This document shows positions 57,386 to 64,000 of a DNA stretch of 64,000 nt, piece after piece. Below the pieces are notes generated by a model. It was not told where the DNA came from. It made no database searches and worked only from the letters and a program-made list of their open reading frames with translations. A program made the position numbers and the translations under genes. Source of the stretch: Actinoplanes sp. NBC_00393 (GTDB lineage Bacteria; Actinomycetota; Actinomycetes; Mycobacteriales; Micromonosporaceae). Every line of letters starts with the position of its first letter. Position 1 is the first letter of the stretch. The stretch lies in assembly GCF_036053395.1 (NCBI RefSeq), contig NZ_CP107942.1, positions 10,778,001 to 10,842,000 of the forward strand, read 5' to 3'.

Positions 57386-58399
57386 TCACGGGTAGGGCGC
57401 GAGGTCCGGGGCGGCCGCCAGCCACTCCCGGGCCAGGCCGGCGTCGCCGCGGATCCCGGCCGGGAAGGTGGCCGGGTCGCGGCGGCCGCCGACCAGCCGG
57501 CAGAACTCGACGACGTCGGCGGTGACCTCGGCGTACGGCCGGCCGCCCGCATCGCTGTGCCGGCCGGCCGGGACCGTCCAGACGCCGCCGCCCGGCCCGG
57601 TCAGGTGCAGACGGATGCTGCCGCCCTGCGGGAAACGGCGTGCGGTGACTTTCGGCAGCAGCCGGGCGGCCAGGTCGGCCATCGGGTTCAGATGCTCCGG
57701 CAGCGGTGGGATCGCCGGGCTGTCGGTCGCCCCGGCGATGTCCTCGGTGTGTATCCACGTCTCGAACGCGCGGGCCAGCACCGCGTCCGGAACCGGCATC
57801 GGGAAGCCGAGCGTCACCGTGGCGCCGTTCGGCCGGTGCGGCAGCGCCCGGCACACGGCTTCGGCCTGCTCCCGCCAGAACAGCAGGGTCTGCTCGACCG
57901 GGCGGTGACGTTCCTGGGCCAGCACCACGACGGTCCTGGCCTGCGCGTCGGTGCCCGGCTCCATCGGCGGTTGCACCGGCACGCCGAGGGCGTCGGCGAC
58001 CATCCCGTCGGTGGCGATCAGATGGGCCAGCAGCTCGTGGACGCTCATCTCGTCGTTCACGGTGATCTGCCGCCAGCCGCCGCCGGGCAGGCCGGAGAGC
58101 ATCAGGTCGAGCGCGGCCACCTGCGCGGCGTACGGCTTCGCGTACCCCGGGGCCCGCGGCGCCGGACGCCGCCGCAGGTGCGCCGACGAGCGCAACCGGA
58201 TGCCCAGCCCGGCCGGGGGCAGCAGGTCCTCGCCGCCGAACTCGGCGGCCGTCTCCCGCAGGGCGCGGGCCTCCTCGGCGCAGACCACGCAGTCGTCCAG
58301 ATGCGCCTGGACCAGGTCGGCCTCCTGCGAGGAGCAGGCGTCCAGTGCCCACGCCCCGATGAGTGGGTAGATCGCCTCATGGGTCTGCGTGTTGCTCAT
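57386..58399 (-). CDS. Zinc-finger anti-sigma and maleylpyruvate isomerase-like (DinB-fold) fusion
   Basis: 337 residues. The N-terminal part has an anti-sigma zinc-finger motif (HLDDCVVCAEE, fitting HxxxCxxC). The rest resembles the mycothiol-dependent maleylpyruvate isomerase/DinB fold (MSVHELLAHLIATDGMVADALG, FETWIHTEDIAGATD and a C-terminal sterol-carrier-like end), which is often fused to anti-sigma domains in actinomycetes. It likely binds the adjacent sigma factor. ATG overlaps its stop (ATGA). Confidence 0.82.
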   Translation of the reverse strand: MSNTQTHEAIYPLIGAWALDACSSQEADLVQAHLDDCVVCAEEARALRETAAEFGGEDLLPPAGLGIRLRSSAHLRRRPAPRAPGYAKPYAAQVAALDLMLSGLPGGGWRQITVNDEMSVHELLAHLIATDGMVADALGVPVQPPMEPGTDAQARTVVVLAQERHRPVEQTLLFWREQAEAVCRALPHRPNGATVTLGFPMPVPDAVLARAFETWIHTEDIAGATDSPAIPPLPEHLNPMADLAARLLPKVTARRFPQGGSIRLHLTGPGGGVWTVPAGRHSDAGGRPYAEVTADVVEFCRLVGGRRDPATFPAGIRGDAGLAREWLAAAPDLAPYP

Positions 58400-59016
58400 G
58401 GTGCCTCCGAGGCGCCTTGATGGTGATTGCTCAACGCCACGGTCAGTCTGCGTAACGCCTCGCGGAGCCGCGACTTGGCGGTGCCCTCCGGGAGTCCCAG
58501 CTCGATCGCTACTTCACGGTAGGTGCGCCCGTGCAGGTACGCCAGGGTGATCGCGCTCTGCAGCGGTTCGGGCAGGGTGCGCAACGCCAGCCGCAGGCGA
58601 TGGGTGGTGTCGGCGTCGGAGACCTGGTCGCCGACCGGGTCGCCGCCGCCCAGCGCCGCGACACTCAGCTGCGGGTCCTGGGTGCCGCGGCGGTGTGCCT
58701 CCTCGCGCCGCACCAGGTCGACCGCGCGCCGGTGCGCGATCATCGCCAGCCAGCCGCGCAGGCTGCCCTTCGCCGGGTCGAAAGCGAACGGCCGCTGCCA
58801 GAAGGCCAGGAAGACCTCCTGCGCGACGTCCTCGGCGGCGCGCTCGTCGCGGGTGACCCGGACGGCGATGGTGTAGACGAGGCAGCTGTAACGCTCGTAC
58901 ACCTCGTCGAAAGCGTTCTCGTCGCCGAAGACGAGTCGATCGCGGAGCCGCCCGTCCTCTTCGGAGACCTCCGCCGCGGTTCGCTCGGTGGATCGCTGCT
59001 GCACCAAGGCGCTCAC
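58396..59016 (-). CDS. ECF-family RNA polymerase sigma factor
   Basis: About 206 residues from the GTG at 59016 (an ATG at 59043 would add nine). Region 2 (ENAFDEVYERYSCLVYTIAVRVTRDERAAEDVAQEVFLAFWQRP) and region 4 (LPEPLQSAITLAYLHGRTYREVAIELGLPEGTAKSRLREALRRL) are complete. Its stop overlaps the start of the zinc-finger anti-sigma gene, a classic sigma/anti-sigma pair. Upstream on the same strand lie a small secreted protein and a DUF4331 gene. Confidence 0.9.
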   Translation of the reverse strand: MSALVQQRSTERTAAEVSEEDGRLRDRLVFGDENAFDEVYERYSCLVYTIAVRVTRDERAAEDVAQEVFLAFWQRPFAFDPAKGSLRGWLAMIAHRRAVDLVRREEAHRRGTQDPQLSVAALGGGDPVGDQVSDADTTHRLRLALRTLPEPLQSAITLAYLHGRTYREVAIELGLPEGTAKSRLREALRRLTVALSNHHQGASEAP

Positions 59017-59055
59017 CCCACCCCGGCACCACTCTAGGCGCATGAGTCGGCCGAG

Positions 59056-59490
59056 TCACCGGGCCGCGGATGCCAGGCATGACTTCTGCAGCCTGGCCCG
59101 GGCGGCTTCGGCCTGTTCCAGGTACTGCGGCTCGGCGGTCCGGCTGTCCAGCCGAACCCGCAGGTAGCCGAGGTTGAGGACCACCTCGGTCATCGAGTCG
59201 AGGACCGCGCCGTCCGCTTTCACCCGCAGCTCCCACAGGCGGGTCTGCAGCGTGCGCAGCTCGGCGCGGTCGGCCTCGGAGACCGCGGCGACGTCGGTCT
59301 GCCGGGTCACCCGGGCCAGGGCGAGGATGCTGTCGGCGGCGTCCCGGCAGACGCCCGGGGCGAACTCGTCCGCCTCCGGCAGGGCGGGTCCGGCCGCCTG
59401 CGGCGCGGACGACTGCCGGGTCACCAGGAAGGCGGCGCCGGCCAGGACGGCCGCCAGAACCACGGCGGCCACGACGATGAGACGCTTCAC
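59056..59490 (-). CDS. Small secreted or membrane-anchored protein of unknown function
   Basis: 144 residues: one N-terminal transmembrane helix (LIVVAAVVLAAVLAGAAFLV) and an extracytoplasmic helical region with two Cys (VCRDAADSILALA and LQKSCLASA), possibly a disulfide. GTG start with AAGGAG upstream. It lies between DUF4331 and the sigma factor on the same strand, 39 bases from the latter. No family recognised. Confidence 0.65.
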   Translation of the reverse strand: MKRLIVVAAVVLAAVLAGAAFLVTRQSSAPQAAGPALPEADEFAPGVCRDAADSILALARVTRQTDVAAVSEADRAELRTLQTRLWELRVKADGAVLDSMTEVVLNLGYLRVRLDSRTAEPQYLEQAEAARARLQKSCLASAAR

Positions 59491-59506
59491 GGGGCGCTCC
59501 TTATGT

Positions 59507-59536
59507 CTCCAGGCCCGCCGGGGGGCGGGCCTGGAG
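59507..59536. terminator. Hairpin after the DUF4331 gene
   Basis: A perfect 13-bp stem (CTCCAGGCCCGCC and its complement) with a GGGG loop lies 10 to 40 bases past the DUF4331 stop and just upstream of the next gene on the same strand. It may reduce read-through into the small secreted protein and sigma genes. Confidence 0.7.
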
Positions 59537-59545
59537 TTCGTAGGT

Positions 59546-60955
59546 CTACTGCTGGTTCACGCCGATGGCGTTGGGGAGGGCGACGTACGGGAACGCGCCC
59601 CGGAACTTCACGTTGTTGGTGTCCACCGCGTCACCGAGTCCGTCGACGGCGGCCGGGTGGTCGGGAAGCAGGACCCCCTCGGCGACCCGCAGGGTCACGT
59701 CGAGAACGTCGTCGGCGAGCCGGCGGCCGTTCGGGAAGCCCTGGTTGTCACCGGCGATGACGCCGAGGCGGTTCGGCGAGGCGGCCGGCGGGATCGACAT
59801 GTTCAGCCGCAGCTGTTCGCTGGGGCGGAACTTGTTGACGTCGACGTCCTTGTTGAGCCGCTGCGAGTTCAGGTCGACCGCGACCGGCCCGCAGTCCTTG
59901 CAGAATCCGGTCAGGAACGTCTCGACCAGGTCCTGCCGGGGTGTCTTCGGCGCCGGGATCATGTAGATCTGCTCGACGAGCTTGGGCACCTCGGGATCGG
60001 TGACGAACTTGAGGAAGCGGGAGTCGTTCTTCGGTTCGGTCGCGTTGAACTCGTCCTTGCGGCCGACCGGGATGACGACCTCGTTGACCAGCGGCATGCC
60101 CAGGCGCGACACCTGCCGGAACTCGCCGGAGCGGTCCCGCTGGTTCTTGGTGCCGACCACCTCGATGCGCTTGCGGGAGGTGGTGCTCCAGATGCCGACC
60201 ACCGGGTTGCGGGTGCTGTCGCCCTTCAGGGCCAGGGCCTTCTTCGGCACCTGGATGGCCAGGGTGTTGACGTTGTAGCCCTTGACCGTGTCCGTGCCGA
60301 TCTGCGAGAAGTCACCGTTGTAGAGCAGGTTGAAGATGCCCAGCTCGATGAAGAAGGGGTCGTCGGCCTGCCCGGCGAAGGTCTGCCCGCCGTTCGGCAG
60401 CTTGGTGACCGCCGCGTCGGCCAGCGCGCCGTAGTTGGGCATCGACGCCTGCCCCACCCGCGACGGCGCGACCTTCCCGTTGCGGATCAGCGTGCTGGTG
60501 CCGTTCTCGGTGATCGCCTGGAGCCGGTACGTCTGGAAGTAGTTCAGGTCCGGGTCGTCGAGCGTGGTCACCGGCCCGGTGTTGTAGAGGAACGTGTTGC
60601 GGTTGCGGTAGTTGTCGTCGAACGTCCACCGGTACGTGATGTCCGGCAGCGCGTCACCGTCGTTGTCGATGTTGATGTCGTACGCGGTCTCCGTCGCGAA
60701 CGAGTAGAAGTTCGGACCGCCGTTGGGCTCCTCGAACGGCAGCCAGTTGGCGATCATCGTCACCGTGTCCGGCGAGTCCGGGCTGACGAACGCGTAGACG
60801 TCGGTGTTGTCGAGTCGCGGCTCACCGGCGACGAGTGGCGCCTCGCGGTGACTCGACGCCGACCCGATGGTCGGTGCGAGCGAGGCGACACACGCCGCCG
60901 CGACCAGAGCGGCCGCGGCGCCGAGCGCCGGTTTCCGGATGGGGCGGTGGTGCAT
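59546..60955 (-). CDS. Secreted DUF4331-domain protein
   Basis: 469 residues: signal peptide (ALGAAAALVAAACVASLAP), the DUF4331 N-terminal motif SSHREAPLVAGEPRLDNTDVYAFVSPD, and a long secreted domain. The function of DUF4331 proteins is not established; they often lie beside ECF sigma factors. I chose the ATG at 60955 with GGAGGA upstream; that ribosome-binding site is the 3' arm of a perfect hairpin (60960-60992). Confidence 0.88.
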   Translation of the reverse strand: MHHRPIRKPALGAAAALVAAACVASLAPTIGSASSHREAPLVAGEPRLDNTDVYAFVSPDSPDTVTMIANWLPFEEPNGGPNFYSFATETAYDINIDNDGDALPDITYRWTFDDNYRNRNTFLYNTGPVTTLDDPDLNYFQTYRLQAITENGTSTLIRNGKVAPSRVGQASMPNYGALADAAVTKLPNGGQTFAGQADDPFFIELGIFNLLYNGDFSQIGTDTVKGYNVNTLAIQVPKKALALKGDSTRNPVVGIWSTTSRKRIEVVGTKNQRDRSGEFRQVSRLGMPLVNEVVIPVGRKDEFNATEPKNDSRFLKFVTDPEVPKLVEQIYMIPAPKTPRQDLVETFLTGFCKDCGPVAVDLNSQRLNKDVDVNKFRPSEQLRLNMSIPPAASPNRLGVIAGDNQGFPNGRRLADDVLDVTLRVAEGVLLPDHPAAVDGLGDAVDTNNVKFRGAFPYVALPNAIGVNQQ

Positions 60956-60959
60956 CTGT

Positions 60960-60992
60960 CCTCCTGCGGGCTCCGTGGCCTGTCGCAGGAGG
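60960..60992 (-). promoter_or_regulatory. Hairpin covering the DUF4331 ribosome-binding site
   Basis: On the minus strand CCTCCTGCG (60992-60984) pairs perfectly with CGCAGGAGG (60968-60960), a 9-bp stem with a 15-base loop; the 3' arm contains the GGAGG used by DUF4331 and ends 4 bases before its ATG. This leader could hide the site until a signal melts it. No known riboswitch class recognised. Confidence 0.6.
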
Positions 60993-61031
60993 GTTCGGGG
61001 CGGCGCACGGCCGCGGATGGTTTTCTGTCGG

Positions 61032-62183
61032 CTAGGCGACTTCCGGCCGTCCGGCGGTCTCCGGGTTGCGAATAGCTTCTTCGGCGGCGCCGTCGGCGGG
61101 ATCGTCCGGTGACGGCGCCGGCGAGTCGCTGAGCTGCTCACGCAGGTAGTTCCAGAGGACCGCGATCATCGCGGCGACCGGCACCGCGAGCAGCGCGCCG
61201 ACGATGCCGTACAGGCTGCTGCCCAGGGTGACCGCGAGCAGCACGACGCCGGCGTGCAGGCCCAGGCCGCGGCTCTGCACCATCGGCTGGAAGACGTTTC
61301 CTTCGAGCTGCTGCACCGCCACGATGATGCCGAGCACGATCAGCGCGTCGGTCCAGCCGTTGGAGACCAGCGCGATCAGCACCGCGACGAAGCCGGCGAA
61401 CAGGGCGCCGACGATCGGGACGAACGCGGCCACGAAGGTGAGCACGGCCAGCGGCAGCACCAAGGGCACGCCGACGATCCAGAGGCCGATGCCGATCGCC
61501 ACCGCGTCCAGCAGGCCGACGAACGCCTGCGAGCGGACGAACGCGCCGAGCGTCTCCCAGCTGCGGGCGGCCACGATCGGCACGTCGACCGAGAGCCGGC
61601 CCGGCAGCTGCCGGGTCAGCCAGGGCAGGAAACGCGGCCCGTCCTTGAGGAAGAAGAACATCAGGAACAGTGCGAGGATCGTGGTGACCAGGCCGTTCAC
61701 CACGGTGCTGACACCGGTCAGGGTGGCCGTGGCGATGCTGCCGACGCGGCTCTGCAGCTGGTCGATGGCACTGTTCGCCGCCGAGTTGACCTCGTCGTCG
61801 CCGATGTTCAGCGGCGGGCCGGAAGCCCAGTCACGCACGGTCTGGATGCCGTTGACCACGCCGTCGGCGAGTTGCGGAGACTCGGAGGCCACCGGTGCCA
61901 CGATGCCGACCAGCGTGCCCGCCGCGATCACCAGGAACAGCACGGTCACGACTGAGGCGGCCAGGGCGGGCGGCCACTTGTGCCGGCGCAGGAACCGGAC
62001 CGGCGGCCAGGTGAGAGTGGTCAGCAACAGGGCCACGACGAGCGGCCACATCACCGACCACATCTTCCCGAGCAGCCACAACGCGACCCAGGTCATGAGC
62101 AGGACCAGCAGGGTTTGCAGCGAGATGCTCGCCGACGTGCGCAGTGCGGATCGCGCCTTCTTGGCGCTCAGCGTGGGGCCCAT
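61032..62183 (-). CDS. AI-2E-family (PerM/YdiK-like) transporter
   Basis: 383 residues with about eight transmembrane segments and the family motif VQQLEGNVFQPMVQSRGLGLHAGVVLLAVTLGSSLYGIVGALLAVP. The C-terminal tail is acidic and disordered. Members export varied small molecules or ions; the older AI-2 export name is not specific. No partner gene; 77 bases upstream of DUF4331 on the same strand. Confidence 0.85.
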   Translation of the reverse strand: MGPTLSAKKARSALRTSASISLQTLLVLLMTWVALWLLGKMWSVMWPLVVALLLTTLTWPPVRFLRRHKWPPALAASVVTVLFLVIAAGTLVGIVAPVASESPQLADGVVNGIQTVRDWASGPPLNIGDDEVNSAANSAIDQLQSRVGSIATATLTGVSTVVNGLVTTILALFLMFFFLKDGPRFLPWLTRQLPGRLSVDVPIVAARSWETLGAFVRSQAFVGLLDAVAIGIGLWIVGVPLVLPLAVLTFVAAFVPIVGALFAGFVAVLIALVSNGWTDALIVLGIIVAVQQLEGNVFQPMVQSRGLGLHAGVVLLAVTLGSSLYGIVGALLAVPVAAMIAVLWNYLREQLSDSPAPSPDDPADGAAEEAIRNPETAGRPEVA

Positions 62184-62292
62184 GTGATCACCCTAAGGAC
62201 CCCCGCCCAGCGCCGCTCTACAGGTCGAGGGCGAACCGCAGGAAGTCGCCGGCGCGCAACTGCCCGGCGGCCGGCGCGATCGGCGCTGCGCC

Positions 62293-63513
62293 TCAGGAGG
62301 TCAGCGCCGCGCCGGTCAGCTTGCCGGCGCCACTGCGGACGGTCGCCCAGGCGGTTGCCGCGAGGGCGAGCGCGGCCGTGCCCGCCGCGCACCACATGAT
62401 CACCGGGAAGGTGTGCGGCGCCAGCCAGGCGACCACGACCAGCACCGCGGTGGACACCCACAGCGGTGCTGACGGCCACTTCGCGCCGGCTGCCACCTGC
62501 GCGTTGACCAGCACGAAGACCAGTGCGTAGAGGGCACCGGTCAGCGCGAAGACCGGCGCGTAGCGGCCCAGGTCCACATATCCGTCGCCGCCGGCGAACC
62601 GGAACGCCAGCCCGCCGGCCAGCGCGGACGCCGCCACCAGGAGCGTGCCGGAGCCGGCGACCAGCCCGACCGCGATGATCAGCGCGCGGCGGCTGCCCTG
62701 CGCGAGCCGCGGCAGCGCCAGCACGGTGACCACCTGCGGCGCCCACAGCGCGCCCTTGGTGAGCACGGTGCCGACCGCGTAGGCACCGGAGGCGGCAGCC
62801 GGCAGCAGGGCGCGGGCCAGGAGCAGGTCGGCGTACGAGACGACGAGCATCGCCAGCGTCGCCGAGCCGGCCGTGATCACGTGCCGGGCCGAGACGCCAC
62901 GGTCGCCGGGCGGGGAACCGGGCACCCGGGCCACCGCGGTGAGCGCGACCGGGATCAGCAGGGACACCACCGTGGCGATCAGCACCGATCCGGTCAGCCC
63001 GGCGCCGAGCAGCAGACCGGCGACGAGTCCGCCGTACCGGCCGGCGGCCAGCACGGCCATGCCGAGGGCGAGCCGCAGGAACCGCTCGTCGCCCTGGAGC
63101 TGCCCCAGCCAGCGGCCGGCCACCACGATCGCGCCGGTGTAGACGGCCAGCAGCAGCATGAGCTGCGGCGGCAGGTCGAGCACCGGGCCGGCGATCGGCG
63201 TCAGCAGGGCCACCACGCCGGCGCAGACACCCGCGGTGATCCACCCGACGTGCCGGGCCGTCGAACCCGGGTGCCGGGCGCGCTGCACGGCCACGGCGAT
63301 CTGCAGGCCGGTGCCGGGCACGCTGGCGATGGCCACGATCGCCAGCACGGTCGCGAGGGCGCCGAGGTCCGCGGCGTCCAGCCGGCGGGCGCCGAGCACC
63401 GGTACGACGTACCCGAGGCCGCTGGTGACCGCGGTGGCGACGGCCACCGCGGCTCCGGAGAGTCCGATCCGCCGCTTGTACTGGTCGCGGACCGTCTTGG
63501 CGGGGTCCTCCAT
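62293..63513 (-). CDS. Polysaccharide flippase-like (MVF/oligosaccharide) membrane protein
   Basis: 406 residues with about twelve transmembrane helices (polysaccharide biosynthesis/MATE-like fold), for example SGLGYVVPVLGARRLDAADLGALATVLAIVAIASVPGTGLQIAVAV, the amphipathic-loop layout of Wzx-type flippases. It follows the epimerase gene by 11 bases on the same strand. It probably moves lipid-linked sugars across the membrane; confidence in the exact family is moderate. Confidence 0.75.
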   Translation of the reverse strand: MEDPAKTVRDQYKRRIGLSGAAVAVATAVTSGLGYVVPVLGARRLDAADLGALATVLAIVAIASVPGTGLQIAVAVQRARHPGSTARHVGWITAGVCAGVVALLTPIAGPVLDLPPQLMLLLAVYTGAIVVAGRWLGQLQGDERFLRLALGMAVLAAGRYGGLVAGLLLGAGLTGSVLIATVVSLLIPVALTAVARVPGSPPGDRGVSARHVITAGSATLAMLVVSYADLLLARALLPAAASGAYAVGTVLTKGALWAPQVVTVLALPRLAQGSRRALIIAVGLVAGSGTLLVAASALAGGLAFRFAGGDGYVDLGRYAPVFALTGALYALVFVLVNAQVAAGAKWPSAPLWVSTAVLVVVAWLAPHTFPVIMWCAAGTAALALAATAWATVRSGAGKLTGAALTS

Positions 63514-63524
63514 GGCGGCGCCGG

Positions 63525-64000
63525 TTACAGCCGGCCCTCCTCGACCGCCTGCCTGATCCACGGGATCACCTCGTCGAGCATCGTGTCCAGCGAGGTCTCC
63601 GCGGTGAAGCCGAGCACCTCGCGCGCCTTGGTGACGTCCGGGACCCGCAGCGCCACGTCGTGCGCGAACGGCTCGTCGCTGACGTGCCGGAACGGGACGT
63701 CCGGACCCTTGATCTTGCGCCAGATCAGCTCGGCGAGCTCCAGCACGGTCGTCGACTCGGCGGTGGACAGGTTGAAGTCCTCGTTCGCCGCGGCCTCGTG
63801 CTCCATCGCCGTGGCGATGCCGCGGGCCAGGTCACCGCCGTACGTGTAGTGCCGCACCTGCTCCCCGCTGCCCAGCACGTGCAGCGGGTCCTGACCCTTC
63901 AGAACCTTCTGCACCAGGTCCGGGACGACGTGCGACATGGCCAGCTTCACGTTGCCGGAGAGCACCTCGGCCGAGCCGAGCGCCCGTCCCTCGCCGACGC
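63525..64000 (-). CDS. NAD-dependent epimerase/dehydratase, C-terminal part, partial
   Basis: The frame is open to the window end, so the gene starts outside. The visible part (about 157 residues) shows the end of an extended short-chain dehydrogenase fold: VPDLVQKVLKGQDPLHVLGSGEQVRHYTYGGDLARGIATAMEH, then NLSTAESTTVLELAELIWRKI and FRHVSDEPFAHDVALRVPDVTKAREVLGFTAETSLDTMLDEVIPWIR, typical of UDP-sugar epimerases/dehydratases. Together with the flippase gene 11 bases downstream it marks the edge of a polysaccharide gene set. Confidence 0.85.
   Translation of the reverse strand, partial: VGEGRALGSAEVLSGNVKLAMSHVVPDLVQKVLKGQDPLHVLGSGEQVRHYTYGGDLARGIATAMEHEAAANEDFNLSTAESTTVLELAELIWRKIKGPDVPFRHVSDEPFAHDVALRVPDVTKAREVLGFTAETSLDTMLDEVIPWIRQAVEEGRL

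Noticed and set aside
62184..62292. A gene remnant on the minus strand (a stretch ending GQLRAGDFLRFALDL and a stop)
   Set aside because: Only about 24 residues, no family recognised and no continuation in the flanking frame; too weak to annotate.

Overview
The window is high-GC DNA with GTG/ATG starts, 4-base start/stop overlaps, SARP- and LuxR-type giant regulators, ECF sigma/anti-sigma pairs, an IdeR/DmdR-type iron box and multi-domain kinases. This suits a filamentous actinomycete. A Micromonosporaceae (Actinoplanes-like) chromosome is my best guess, but no rRNA or other phylogenetic marker is present to prove it. No tRNA, rRNA, CRISPR array, prophage or replication origin was seen. Functional names come from motifs and domain architecture read by eye; no database search was run.

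Layout. 1-4474: the tail of a beta-propeller-like protein, then a zinc/manganese uptake operon (substrate-binding lipoprotein, ATPase, two permeases) ending in an ArsR-type regulator. 4502-6689: a copper-handling cluster in which the PCuAC chaperone and a DyP-type peroxidase have decayed into one fused pseudogene, while CopC and YcnI are intact. 6804-10228: an acetyltransferase behind a perfect iron box, an MmcQ/YjbR protein, a TauE/SafE exporter, a relic that joins pieces of nrdA and nrdB, and a lipid kinase. 10250-16659: 63-bp tandem repeats, a SARP/AfsR-like regulator, a methyltransferase and a VanW cell-wall protein. 16777-21795: two divergent hybrid histidine kinases. 21756-27134: a peptide-type ABC importer with a fused permease-ATPase. 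27289-28650: TerC under a yybP-ykoY manganese riboswitch, with a 37-residue His-rich membrane peptide divergent from it.

28685-35040: an alpha/beta-hydrolase-fold protein lacking its nucleophile, an MFS transporter, an AraC regulator and a 1070-residue LuxR-family ATPase regulator containing microsatellite-encoded stretches. 35079-40129: a GH13 amylase-family enzyme, a SigE-type sigma factor with a likely anti-sigma partner, a DNA-binding-like protein, a TetR regulator and an MBL-fold lipoprotein. 40208-47770: a probable c-di-GMP operon (GGDEF-EAL protein plus a kinase-ATPase-GAF-GGDEF giant). 48195-51300: a LysM-M15 peptidase, a strong hairpin, a complete ISAzo13-like insertion sequence with a 3-bp target duplication, and 22-bp tandem repeats.

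51318-53138: an FAD oxidoreductase and an Rrf2 repressor that share a near-identical 25-bp operator. 53233-57385: a sugar-type ABC importer behind a CRP-like palindrome. 57386-60955: an ECF sigma/zinc-finger anti-sigma pair with a small secreted protein and a DUF4331 protein whose ribosome-binding site lies in a hairpin. 61032-64000: an AI-2E-family transporter, a polysaccharide flippase-like protein and the 3' part of an NAD-dependent epimerase, probably the edge of a surface-polysaccharide locus.

The recurring theme is metal homeostasis (Zn, Cu, Fe, Mn) together with layered regulation. The most checkable new points are the Rrf2 operator pair, the His-rich peptide opposite the Mn riboswitch, the start-site hairpins, the DyP/PCuAC and RNR relics, and the kinase-cyclase pair.
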